Assembly (NCBI RefSeq): GCF_027587175.1
Contig: NZ_JAPCID010000067.1
Location: forward strand, 1 to 38,530
Length of the DNA: 38,530 bases
Source of the DNA: Solirubrobacter deserti
GTDB taxonomy: Bacteria; Actinomycetota; Thermoleophilia; Solirubrobacterales; Solirubrobacteraceae
Direction: 5' to 3'
Shown here: positions 1 to 7,622 of the stretch, one piece after another
Layout: each line of letters opens with the position of its first letter
Numbering within the stretch: the first letter of the stretch is position 1
Translations under genes and position numbers: made by a program
The notes under the pieces: generated by a model
What the model was told of the DNA's origin: nothing
The model's input: only the letters and a program-made list of their open reading frames with translations
Databases searched by the model: none

Positions 1-749
1 CCGCCGGCGAGGTCGTGCGGCGCGGCGGCGGCCGGCGCGGCGCTGCCCTCGGCGAGCTGCGCCGCGTCGGCGAGGCGGCAGCCGTTGCCGAGCACGGAGG
101 CGGCCTGCACCAGCGCCCTGGCCGCGGGCGTGCACGCGGCGAGCGCGCGGCCGATCTCGGCGATCACGACGGCCGGCGCCGGAAGCGGGGCCTCGGGATC
201 GGACGGGACGTGCGCGGCGAGCGCGCGGACGTGGCCCGGGAGTCCGCCCGTGTGCTCCCACAGGCGGCGGGCAGGGCCGTCGGCGAGGCCGGTCAGCGCG
301 CGCACGTCGGCCTGGGTCAGCGGCGCCAGCGTCAGTCGGGTGTCGGCCAGGCGGGCGAGGCCGCGCAGGTCCGCGCCCGGGCGGGACGCGACGATCGTGA
401 GCAGCGGCTCGTCGACGAGCCGGCGCAGCGCGAACACGAGCGCGTCGATCGACTCGGGGTCGGCCCACTGGGCGTCGTCGAGCACGAGGACGCCGGAGCG
501 GACGGTGTCGAGCTCGCCGCCCGCGCGCCGGCGCAGCACGTCGAGGACGCCGTGCGGGATGTGGGTCTCGGTCGGCTCGCCGCTCACGCGCAGCACGCGG
601 GTTGCGCGCGCACCCGCGAGCCAGTGGTCGATCAGCGCCGTCTTGCCGCCGCCCGCGGGCGCCTCTACCAGCACGACCCGCGGGCAGGCAGCGGCCCGGG
701 CAGCGTCGAGCGCCCGCAACTCCGCGTCGCGTCCGGTGAGCGTCACCAC
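1..749 (-). CDS. LuxR-family regulator, N-terminal ATPase part (cut by window edge)
   Basis: The reverse strand encodes 249 residues of an AAA/STAND-type ATPase domain as found at the N-terminus of large LuxR-family (MalT-like) regulators. A Walker A motif APAGGGKT lies at residues 30-37 and a Walker B-like VLVLDDAQWAD at about 87-97, followed by the SRPG and arginine-rich helical region typical of these proteins. The C-terminal part, where the DNA-binding helix-turn-helix would be, lies beyond base 1. The GTG at 749 is chosen because TAGTTG sits 8 nt upstream, a -10 placement giving a leaderless mRNA, and because the family usually opens with a short lead into LxGRDAELxxL. It is divergent from the rhamnosidase gene and might regulate it; that is inference from position only. 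Confidence 0.85.
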   Translation of the reverse strand, partial: MVTLTGRDAELRALDAARAAACPRVVLVEAPAGGGKTALIDHWLAGARATRVLRVSGEPTETHIPHGVLDVLRRRAGGELDTVRSGVLVLDDAQWADPESIDALVFALRRLVDEPLLTIVASRPGADLRGLARLADTRLTLAPLTQADVRALTGLADGPARRLWEHTGGLPGHVRALAAHVPSDPEAPLPAPAVVIAEIGRALAACTPAARALVQAASVLGNGCRLADAAQLAEGSAAPAAAAPHDLAG

Positions 750-858
750 GGTCGCGCCAACTATCCCGTACGCCGCAACCCCTATGCGAGCCGGGAAAAG
801 TGTGGGGAAATCATTGATGCGTCAGTTTCGCTCGACCAGTAGACACACGTGCTGGTTC

Positions 859-893
859 GATCGGTTCGGTTGCGTTAGGCGAGCAAACCGATC
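859..893. promoter_or_regulatory. Inverted repeat upstream of rhamnosidase gene (operator or 5' UTR hairpin)
   Basis: GATCGGTT (859-866) and AACCGATC (886-893) are perfect 8-bp inverted arms separated by 19 nt, ending 20 nt before the chosen ATG at 914. The left arm overlaps a short direct repeat (GGTTCGATC, GGTTCGGTT). It could be a regulator operator or a hairpin in the leader; no regulator can be assigned. Confidence 0.4.
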
Positions 894-913
894 AAATGCG
901 AGCGAGGAGAGCA

Positions 914-3900
914 ATGCGAGTGAGGAGAGCGGCCGTCGCAGTGTGCGCGGCCTTGGCGGTGAGCGCCGCGCCCGCGTACGGGGCGAGCGTCCAGGTCACC
1001 GGTTTGGAGACCAACGCGGCGGCGACGCCGCTGGGCATCGACGACGCGACGCCGGAGCTGCGCTGGCGGCTGGAGAGCGCGGATCGCGGCGTCAAGCCGA
1101 CGAGCTACCGCGTCGTCGTGGCCACCACCGCCGCGAAGGCCGCGGCCGGCGACGGAGACGTGTGGGACTCGGGCACCGTGGCGTCATCGGCGTTGAGCAC
1201 GGACTACGCCGGCCCGGCGCTCAAGTCGCGCACGCGCTACTTCTGGTCGGTCAAGGCGGCCGGCTCGGACTGGGCGCCCGCAACCTGGTTCGAGACCGCG
1301 TACCTCACCCCCGCGGAGTGGAAGGGCACGTGGATCAGCGGCCCGGCGCGCACGCCCGCGCACCTCACCAACGCCGAGGCGAGCGCGGACGACGCCTGCT
1401 GCCTGCAGGGCAACACGACGCTCACGCAGGCCGCCGCGGCCGGGGACAAGGTCCTGCGGATCGCGTCCAACGTCGGCTTCGCCCCGGGCAAGACGATCAC
1501 CGTCGGTGACGAATCGGTCACGCTCGAGGCTGTCGGCACGGGCGCCGGTTCGACCACCACCGCAGCACCGGTCGCCGCCGGCGACACCAACGTCAAGGTG
1601 GTCTCCGTCAACAACTTCGCGCCCGGCGCGCAGCTCACGATCGGCAGCCAGACCGTGACGGTCACCGAGGTCGGCACGGCCGCGGGCAACGCGACCACGC
1701 TGTTCGCGCCCGTCGCAGCCGGCGCCACCAACGTCAAGGTCACGAGCACGAACGGGTTCGCCGTCGGCGCCGCCGCCCTGATCGACGGCGAGGTGCGCAC
1801 GGTGACGGCCGTCGGCACGCAGGGCCGCGCGACGACGCTCGCGGCGGCCGTGCCCGCCGGTGCCACCAACATCCGCGTGGCGAGCGTCCAGGGCTGGAAC
1901 GCCGGTGACACCGTCGTCCTCGGCAGCGAGTCCTACACGGTCGCGACCGTCGGCTCGGCCGGCGCCGAGGGCAGCGGCGTCACGCTCACCGCGCCGACCA
2001 CGGCCGAGTACGCCAACGGCGCCGCCGTACGCATGCTCGGCACGGGCATCACGCTCAGCGCGCCGCTCACCTCCGCCCACGCCCAGGGCGCCGCCACGCG
2101 CGGCCTCGGCACCGGCATCACGGTCAGCCCCGCGCTCAACGCCGCCGACGCCGGCGCCACGGTCACCACGCCCGGCACGGGCCTCGCCCTCACCGCCGGG
2201 CTGACCAAGGCGCACGCGAGCGGCACCGCCGTCGTCGGCCCCGCGCCGACCGACTGGTGCCGCCCGTCCAACGGCGCCACGCTCTCAGGCACCTGCAAGG
2301 AGATCCGCCCGGTCCCGTACCTGCGCAAGGCGTTCACCGTCTCCTCCGAGCACGGCGCCGTCACCAAGGCCCGCGTCTACGCGTCCGGCCTCGGCTGGAA
2401 CGACATGACGCTCAACGGCACCAAGACCTCCGAGCGCACGTTCCTGGACCCGGGCTTCACCAGCTACGACAAGACCGTCTTCTACACGACCGACGACGTC
2501 ACCGGCCTCGTCAAGCCGGGCGAGAACGTGCTCGCCACCCAGCTCGGCTCCGGCCAGTACGACAACGAGACGACGTCCGGCAACTGGGGCTGGTCGAGCG
2601 CCGAGTGGCGCGCCAACCCGACGCTCAAGGCCGACCTCGTCATCACGTTCGCGGACGGCACCGAGCAGGTCATCAAGTCCGACGAGACGTGGAAGACCAG
2701 CGACGCGGGGCCGATCCGCTACGACAACCACTATCTGGGCGAGACCTACGACGCTCGCAAGGAGATCAGCGGCTGGTCGGCCCCCGGCTTCGACGCGTCC
2801 AACTGGGCCGACGCCCGCACCGTCCCCGGCCCGACGGGCAAGCTGATCGCCCAGGAGCTCGAGCGCACGTCGCTGATCGCGAACCACCCCGCGGGCACGC
2901 GCTCCGAGCCCCGTCCCGGCGTGATCCTCTACGACACCGGCCAGCAGTACGCGGGCTGGGCGACGACCACCGTCACCGGCGCCCCCGCGGGCACCGTGAT
3001 CCAGATCCGCTACGCCGAGAAGCTCGGCACGGACGGGCTGGTCTCGATCTCCGGCTACGCGCCCGCCGGCCAGATCCAGACGGACTACTACATCTCCAAG
3101 GGCCCGCAGGCCCAGACCTGGACGCCGCGCTTCACCTACAAGGGCTTCCAGTGGGTGCAGATCAGCGCCGTCGGCGGCACCGCGCTGCCCGACGGCGTCA
3201 ACGTCACCGTCGACTCGGTGCAGGAGATCCGCGAGCCGCTGGCGCCGACCGGCGTCTTCAGCTCCTCCAGCGACCTCGTGAACCTGATCGAGCGCAACAT
3301 CCGCTCCTCGATCGCCGAGAACTACGTGTCCGGCGTCATCACCGACACGCCCACCTACGAGAAGAACGGCTGGGCCGGTGACGCGCAGCTGTCGGCGCCG
3401 ATCGCGTCGCTGCAGTTCGACACCGAGCGCCACTTCGAGAAGTCCTCGATCGACATGGTCGACGACCAGCGCGAGTCGGGTGAGGTCCCGCTCGTGTCGC
3501 CGGGCACCAAGAACTACGGCTACGAGGGCGGCCCGGCGTTCAAGCCCGCGAACGCCGCCGCGACCCCGATCTGGGACGCGTACTGGTTCGTCGTCCCGTG
3601 GGAGGGCTACCTGCGCTACGGCGACAAGGAGTCGCTCGCGCGCACCTATCCGGGCATGCGCCAGTACCTGCTCAACTGGCTCACGAAGTGGTTCTCCTCC
3701 GACGGGGACCAGTACGCGTACACGCTCAGCTCCGGCCTGGGCGACTGGTGCGTCCCGACCGGCGCGGACGCCCCGCTGGGCGCCGGCACGCGCTTCAACA
3801 CGCCGACGATCATCGCCCCGTCCTCGACCGCGTACGTCGCCTACATGGCGAAGATCGCGGCCGACTCGGCACGCGCGCTGGGCAAGGATCCGGCCGAGCT

Positions 3901-5080
3901 GGACGCGCTGTACGAGAACGTCAAGGACGACTTCAACGCGAAGTGGTGGGACGCGTCGGTCGGCTACTACCGCGAGAACGGGACGCAGCCGCTGGTGCAG
4001 TCGATGCAGGTGCTGCCGCTGGCGTTCGGGCTCGTCCCGCCGGAGCGCCGCCGCGCGCTGCAGGAGAAGCTCGTCTACGACGTGCTGGTCACCCGTGAGG
4101 GGCACCAGATGACGGGCATCGCGGGCGCGCGCTGGATCTACCCGGTGCTGCAGGAGGCCGCCGAGGAGGGCGTGCCGGATGCGGCCAAGGCGGCGTACAC
4201 GATCGCGCAGCAGACGACCTACCCGTCCTACGGCCGCTGGGCGGTGGAGCTGGGGTGGACGTCGCTGGGCGAGTACTGGGAGCAGTCGAGCCGCACGCGC
4301 AATCACCACATGTTCGGCTCGATCGGGCAGTGGTTCTACGAAGGCCTGGTGGGCATGAAGCCGACCAAGCCGGCGTACGAGCAGATCGAGTTCAAGCCGC
4401 TGATCGCCGACGACGCGAAGCTCAACCAGGCGTCGGCGTCCTACGAGTCCGTGCGCGGCACCGTCGCCTCCTCGTGGAAGAAGACGGCCGGCGGCCTGCA
4501 GCTGAACGTGAAGGTGCCGGCGGGCGCGACGGGCCGCGTGTACGTGCCCGCGACCGATCCGGCCAAGGTCGGCGAGGTCGGCTCGGGCACGCCGCTGGTG
4601 GCCTCTGAGGCGCCGGGCGTCGACCTGGTCGGCATCTCGGGCTCGCACGTGGTCTACGAGGTCGGCTCGGGCGCCTACGCGTTCCGCACCGGGCCGGGTG
4701 AGTTCGCCGCCACGTCGGTGGACGGCAGGGTCGGCGGCACCGTCCCGGCGACGCTCGCGCTGACGCTGGACGGGGCGGCGACGTTCGATCCGTTCATCCC
4801 GGGCACGGCCAGGGACTACACGGCGAAGACGTTCGCGAACGTCATCTCCACCGCCGGCAACGCGACGCTCTCGGTCAGCGATCCCGGCCGCATGACCAAC
4901 GGCGCGTTCACGCTCGCCGAGCCGCTGCGCGTGGCGTTCTCGAAGTCGTCGTGGACCGCGCCGGTCTCCAACGAGAAGGTCGACGTCGAGTTCAAGCAGC
5001 TCATCAAGGCCAACGACCCGCTGCGCACGGGGACGTACAGCAAGACGCTGACGTTCACGCTGTCGACGACGCAGCCCTAG
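914..5080 (+). CDS. Secreted alpha-L-rhamnosidase (GH78) with inserted tandem-repeat block
   Basis: This 1388-aa protein should hydrolyse terminal alpha-L-rhamnose from plant or microbial glycans outside the cell. A signal peptide (MRVRRAAVAVCAALAVSAAP, cleavage near AYGA-S) precedes an N-terminal Fn3-like domain containing TPELRWRLES and ending at WISGP. Next comes a repeat block of about 280 residues, then the rhamnosidase beta-sandwich (PYLRKAFTV, GLGWNDMTLNG), the concanavalin-like part and the six-hairpin catalytic domain. The catalytic domain carries DTPTYEKNGWAGDAQL, the equivalent of the family DxPxRExxGWxGDA motif, and SLGEYWEQ...RNHHMFGSIGQWFYEGL near its end. The C-terminus has a beta-rich domain of about 120 residues. 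ATG 914 is preferred over ATG 896 because GAGGAG lies 4 nt upstream of it. Family membership is clear; substrate preference is not. Confidence 0.93.
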   Translation: MRVRRAAVAVCAALAVSAAPAYGASVQVTGLETNAAATPLGIDDATPELRWRLESADRGVKPTSYRVVVATTAAKAAAGDGDVWDSGTVASSALSTDYAGPALKSRTRYFWSVKAAGSDWAPATWFETAYLTPAEWKGTWISGPARTPAHLTNAEASADDACCLQGNTTLTQAAAAGDKVLRIASNVGFAPGKTITVGDESVTLEAVGTGAGSTTTAAPVAAGDTNVKVVSVNNFAPGAQLTIGSQTVTVTEVGTAAGNATTLFAPVAAGATNVKVTSTNGFAVGAAALIDGEVRTVTAVGTQGRATTLAAAVPAGATNIRVASVQGWNAGDTVVLGSESYTVATVGSAGAEGSGVTLTAPTTAEYANGAAVRMLGTGITLSAPLTSAHAQGAATRGLGTGITVSPALNAADAGATVTTPGTGLALTAGLTKAHASGTAVVGPAPTDWCRPSNGATLSGTCKEIRPVPYLRKAFTVSSEHGAVTKARVYASGLGWNDMTLNGTKTSERTFLDPGFTSYDKTVFYTTDDVTGLVKPGENVLATQLGSGQYDNETTSGNWGWSSAEWRANPTLKADLVITFADGTEQVIKSDETWKTSDAGPIRYDNHYLGETYDARKEISGWSAPGFDASNWADARTVPGPTGKLIAQELERTSLIANHPAGTRSEPRPGVILYDTGQQYAGWATTTVTGAPAGTVIQIRYAEKLGTDGLVSISGYAPAGQIQTDYYISKGPQAQTWTPRFTYKGFQWVQISAVGGTALPDGVNVTVDSVQEIREPLAPTGVFSSSSDLVNLIERNIRSSIAENYVSGVITDTPTYEKNGWAGDAQLSAPIASLQFDTERHFEKSSIDMVDDQRESGEVPLVSPGTKNYGYEGGPAFKPANAAATPIWDAYWFVVPWEGYLRYGDKESLARTYPGMRQYLLNWLTKWFSSDGDQYAYTLSSGLGDWCVPTGADAPLGAGTRFNTPTIIAPSSTAYVAYMAKIAADSARALGKDPAELDALYENVKDDFNAKWWDASVGYYRENGTQPLVQSMQVLPLAFGLVPPERRRALQEKLVYDVLVTREGHQMTGIAGARWIYPVLQEAAEEGVPDAAKAAYTIAQQTTYPSYGRWAVELGWTSLGEYWEQSSRTRNHHMFGSIGQWFYEGLVGMKPTKPAYEQIEFKPLIADDAKLNQASASYESVRGTVASSWKKTAGGLQLNVKVPAGATGRVYVPATDPAKVGEVGSGTPLVASEAPGVDLVGISGSHVVYEVGSGAYAFRTGPGEFAATSVDGRVGGTVPATLALTLDGAATFDPFIPGTARDYTAKTFANVISTAGNATLSVSDPGRMTNGAFTLAEPLRVAFSKSSWTAPVSNEKVDVEFKQLIKANDPLRTGTYSKTLTFTLSTTQP
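1429..2240 (+). repeat. Two sets of tandem protein repeats inside the rhamnosidase
   Basis: About 1429-1970 encodes four units of roughly 45-49 residues built on the pattern AAGxTNVKVxSxxxFxxG...VTxVGT. About 1971-2240 encodes four shorter units of about 22 residues built on GTGITLSAPLTxAHAxGAA. The units differ in sequence, so this is an old protein-level duplication and not a recent DNA repeat. The block falls exactly between WISGP and PYLRKAF, where GH78 proteins normally have only a short linker. Confidence 0.8.
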
Positions 5081-5969
5081 TCGCCACCTGCACCGGCGGC
5101 CACGTCCATTGCCAGACGTGGCCGCCGGGCGGGCGGGTGAAGCGGATCGTGCCGCGCGTGCCCTCGACGGTCACGCGCGACCACGGCGCACCCGTGCGCA
5201 GCTGCTCGGCCAGCACGAGGATCGCGTCGTAGCCCTCGAGGGCGACGAACGAGGGCGCGCCGCCCAGGGCGGCCTCGACGCGGTCCCCGAGCGGCGTGAG
5301 CCGGTCGGCGCGGTAGCGCAGGAACGGGATGGCGGCGCCCCACTCGGCCAGCTCCGGCTGGCCGGCGGGCGCGCCGATCAGGATGCCGGAGAGGCGCGAA
5401 TCTTCTCGGATGGCCGTGACCAGTGGCTCGGCGTCGCCGACCAGCAGCAGGACGGCGGTGGCGCCGGACTCGCCGAGCGCGTCGAGGTCCAGCTCGATGA
5501 CGGTGCCGCCGCGCGCGGCGAGGTGCTCGCGCAGGATGCGGGTTCCGGCGGCCCAATAGACGCTCGGCTCGGCGATGACGGCGATTCGGCGGTGGCCCGC
5601 GGCGAGCAGGAAGTCGGCGTAGATGCGCCAGCCGTGCGACTGCGCCGGCGCGAGGCGCGCGACGTGGTCGGTCGGGTGATCGGTGAGCGCGTCGATGACC
5701 GCCGAGGAGCACAGGAACGGGAGGCCGCGGGCGTCGGCGCGGGCGGCGGCCGCGCGGGCGACGACGCTGTGGAACTCGCCCGCGACGGCCGCGAGGCCCA
5801 GGTCGGCGAACTCGTCGACGGCCGCCGCGGCGCGGGCGGGGTCGCCGGCGGTGTCGCGCACCACGAGCTGCACTTCGAGCTCGCGCGCGGCCAGCTCGAG
5901 CCCGGTGAGCAGGTGCCGGCCGTGCTCGGCCCAGCCTGGGGGAGAGAGGGGAACCAGCGCGCCGATCAT
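5055..5969 (-). CDS. Periplasmic-binding-protein-fold protein (Peripla_BP_6-like), no signal peptide
   Basis: About 304 residues with the type-1 periplasmic binding fold of branched-chain amino acid ABC receptors. The pattern includes IGALVPLSPPGWAEHGRHLLTGLELAARE at the start, an AVAGEFHSVVARAAAARADARGLPFLCSS segment, AGHRRIAVIAEPSVYWAAG at the second-lobe entry, and EGYDAILVLAEQLRTGA near the end. No signal peptide or lipobox is seen from either possible start (ATG 5969 chosen; an in-frame TTG lies at 6032), so it probably acts in the cytoplasm or is a sensor remnant. No permease or ATPase genes adjoin it. Its 3' end overlaps the rhamnosidase gene by 26 bp, tail to tail. The ligand is unknown. 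Confidence 0.75.
   Translation of the reverse strand: MIGALVPLSPPGWAEHGRHLLTGLELAARELEVQLVVRDTAGDPARAAAAVDEFADLGLAAVAGEFHSVVARAAAARADARGLPFLCSSAVIDALTDHPTDHVARLAPAQSHGWRIYADFLLAAGHRRIAVIAEPSVYWAAGTRILREHLAARGGTVIELDLDALGESGATAVLLLVGDAEPLVTAIREDSRLSGILIGAPAGQPELAEWGAAIPFLRYRADRLTPLGDRVEAALGGAPSFVALEGYDAILVLAEQLRTGAPWSRVTVEGTRGTIRFTRPPGGHVWQWTWPPVQVATRAASSTA
5093..5128. terminator. Strong hairpin at the convergent gene ends
   Basis: CCGGCGGCCACGTC (5093-5106) and GACGTGGCCGCCGG (5115-5128) form a perfect 14-bp stem with an 8-nt loop, 13 nt past the rhamnosidase stop. It has no T-run, as is common for terminators in high-GC actinobacteria. It lies inside the last codons of the oppositely oriented gene, so it would end rhamnosidase transcripts but would form before the stop codon of the minus-strand gene. 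Confidence 0.55.
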
Positions 5970-6078
5970 GCCCGGCGATGGTCGTGGACGCCGTGTCGAT
6001 CCACCAGTGCCCTGGCGGTCGACGCTCGTCAAGATCCGGCCGACTCGCCGATCCTGACGCCGCGCAGCGCGATGCGCA

Positions 6079-6615
6079 TCAGTGCTGGGCGCGGCGCGCG
6101 CGGTAGGCGGCGACCGCGTTGCGGTTCGCGCAGATCGTGCTGCAGTAGCGGCGCGAGCGGTTGCGCGAGAGGTCGAGGACCAGGCACTCGCACTCGCCGT
6201 CGATGCACACCGAGAGCCGTGAGAGCTCGTCGGCGCGGATGACGTCGATCATCGCCATCGCGGCCTCGACGGCGATGCGGCGGTCCAGCGGCGCGTCGGA
6301 GGAGATCGCGTGGATGTGCCAGTCCAGGCCGTCGTGGCGGCGCAGCTGCGGGACGGCCTGGGCGTCGGCGAGCAGCGTGTTGACCAGCTCGGCGGCGTCG
6401 TCGCGCTCAGCCGTGAGCAGCTCCCGCAGGACGGGGCGCAGCGCGCGCATCGCCGCCAGCTCGGCCGCGTCGCCGTCGTGGCGGCCGGTGAACTCGTGTC
6501 GCTTGTAGAAGGCGTCGAGCTGGGCGAGGTCCGTGAGCGTGTCCGGCGGCTCGGCGCTGTTGACGAGCGCGACGGCGGCCCGCAACGACAGCTCGGTGTC
6601 ATTGACAAACAGCAC
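6079..6615 (-). CDS. CGNR zinc-finger regulator (ABATE domain)
   Basis: A 178-aa putative transcription factor of the ABATE/CGNR type. The N-terminal domain includes the typical opening NDTELSLRAAVALVNS. The C-terminal zinc finger has Cys137, Cys142/144, Cys158 and Cys162, within YCSTICANRNAVAAYRARR; the family signature CGNR reads CANR here. Family members bind DNA through the C-terminal finger and often control a neighbouring transporter or metabolic gene. The GTG at 6615 is selected because it gives the family N-terminus and because TAAGAT lies 6 nt upstream as a -10 element. It is divergent from the EamA exporter gene and is likely to regulate it; that link is inferred. Confidence 0.88.
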   Translation of the reverse strand: MLFVNDTELSLRAAVALVNSAEPPDTLTDLAQLDAFYKRHEFTGRHDGDAAELAAMRALRPVLRELLTAERDDAAELVNTLLADAQAVPQLRRHDGLDWHIHAISSDAPLDRRIAVEAAMAMIDVIRADELSRLSVCIDGECECLVLDLSRNRSRRYCSTICANRNAVAAYRARRAQH

Positions 6616-6673
6616 GTTGACATCTTACAGGCATCTGAGTAGTGTCATTTGCCATGGAGTCGGTGACGAATGA
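6597..6673. promoter_or_regulatory. Interleaved divergent promoters with TGTCA/TGACA sites
   Basis: On the plus strand TTGACA (6617-6622), a 17-nt spacer and TAGTGT (6640-6645) form a good sigma-70-type promoter whose start would fall at or just before ATG 6654, so the exporter mRNA would be leaderless. On the minus strand TAAGAT (6627-6622) serves the CGNR gene, with ATGACA (6648-6643) as a possible -35. Each strand's -35 overlaps the other's -10. The palindrome TGTCATTGACA (6597-6607) and further half-sites at 6618-6622, 6643-6647 and 6669-6673 are operator candidates for the CGNR protein. Confidence 0.6.
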
Positions 6674-7622
6674 CAGGCGCGCGGATCTCGGCGTCGGACT
6701 GCTGTTCGCGATCGCCTCGGCCGCGGCCTTCGGCCTGTCCGGCCCGCTGGCGCGCGGGTTGCTCGACGCCGGCTGGTCGGCGGGCGCGGTCGTGCTCGCC
6801 CGGCTGTTGATCGGTGCGCTGGTCGTGACGCCGTTCGCGCTGCGCGCGCTGCGCGGCCGCATGGACGCCCTGCGCCGCAACGCCGGGCTGATCCTGATCT
6901 TCGGCGCGGTGCCGGTCGCGGGCACGCAGTTCGCGTACTTCTCGGCCGTCCAGCGGATGGACGTCGGACCCGCGTTGCTGATCGAGTACACCGCCCCGGC
7001 GGCCGTCGTGCTCTGGCTGTGGCTGCGCCACGGCGAGCGTCCCGGCCCACTCACCGTCGCGGGCGCGGGGATCGCGGCGCTCGGCCTCGTGCTCGTCCTC
7101 GACCTGCTCTCGGGCGCCGACCTCGCGCCCGCCGGCGTGGCCTGGGCGCTGCTGGCGATGGCGGGCGTCGTCTCCTACTTCGTGCTCGCCGCCAAGCCGC
7201 GCGAGGACCTCCCGCCGGTCGCGCTGGCCGGCGCCGGCCTGCTCACCGGCGCGGTCATGCTGGCCGCGCTCGGCGCGATCGGGCTGCTGCCGATGGACGC
7301 GACCACCGCCGCGCCCGAGTACGCGGGCGCCACCGTCCCTTACTGGCTGTCGCTGGCCGGCCTCGGCGTCGTCACGGCCGGCTTCTCCTACTGCACCGGG
7401 ATCGTGGCGAGCGTGCGCCTCGGCTCGCGCCTGGCCTCGTTCGTCGCGCTGCTGGAGGTCGTCGCGGGCGTCGTCTTCGCCTGGCTGCTGCTCGACCAGA
7501 TCCCGGGCGCGCTCCAGCTCGCCGGCGGCGCGCTGATCCTCGCGGGCGTGATCGTCGTCAAGCTCGGCGAGCGCCCGCCCGCGCCCAGGCCCCACACGCG
7601 GCTGGCCGCCGCCGAGGCGTGA
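6654..7622 (+). CDS. EamA-family (DMT superfamily) transporter
   Basis: A 322-aa polytopic inner-membrane protein with about ten transmembrane segments arranged as two EamA repeats. Typical features are GLLFAIASAAAFGLSGPLAR at the first helix, QFAYFSAVQRMDVGPALLIEYTAP at the end of the first half, and SRLASFVALLEVVAGVVFAW with a LLLDQIP turn in the second half. Relatives export amino acids or other metabolites; the substrate cannot be read from sequence. ATG 6654 is chosen over the in-frame GTG 6642 because the promoter -10 overlaps that GTG. It is divergent from the CGNR regulator and its stop abuts the stop of the acyl-CoA dehydrogenase gene (shared TGATCA). Confidence 0.9.
   Translation: MESVTNDRRADLGVGLLFAIASAAAFGLSGPLARGLLDAGWSAGAVVLARLLIGALVVTPFALRALRGRMDALRRNAGLILIFGAVPVAGTQFAYFSAVQRMDVGPALLIEYTAPAAVVLWLWLRHGERPGPLTVAGAGIAALGLVLVLDLLSGADLAPAGVAWALLAMAGVVSYFVLAAKPREDLPPVALAGAGLLTGAVMLAALGAIGLLPMDATTAAPEYAGATVPYWLSLAGLGVVTAGFSYCTGIVASVRLGSRLASFVALLEVVAGVVFAWLLLDQIPGALQLAGGALILAGVIVVKLGERPPAPRPHTRLAAAEA

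Noticed and set aside
85-1509. Long plus-strand frame across the left edge
   Set aside because: Its translation is Arg/Ser/Ala-rich and mirrors the real minus-strand ATPase gene and then the rhamnosidase start; it is a high-GC shadow frame.
2285-4648. A 787-codon minus-strand frame under the rhamnosidase
   Set aside because: Composition is Arg/Gly/Asp-rich with no domain, and the plus strand encodes a clear GH78 enzyme.
6642-6653. GTG 6642 as the start of the EamA gene
   Set aside because: It lies within the -10 element of the promoter, so it would not be on the transcript; ATG 6654 fits.
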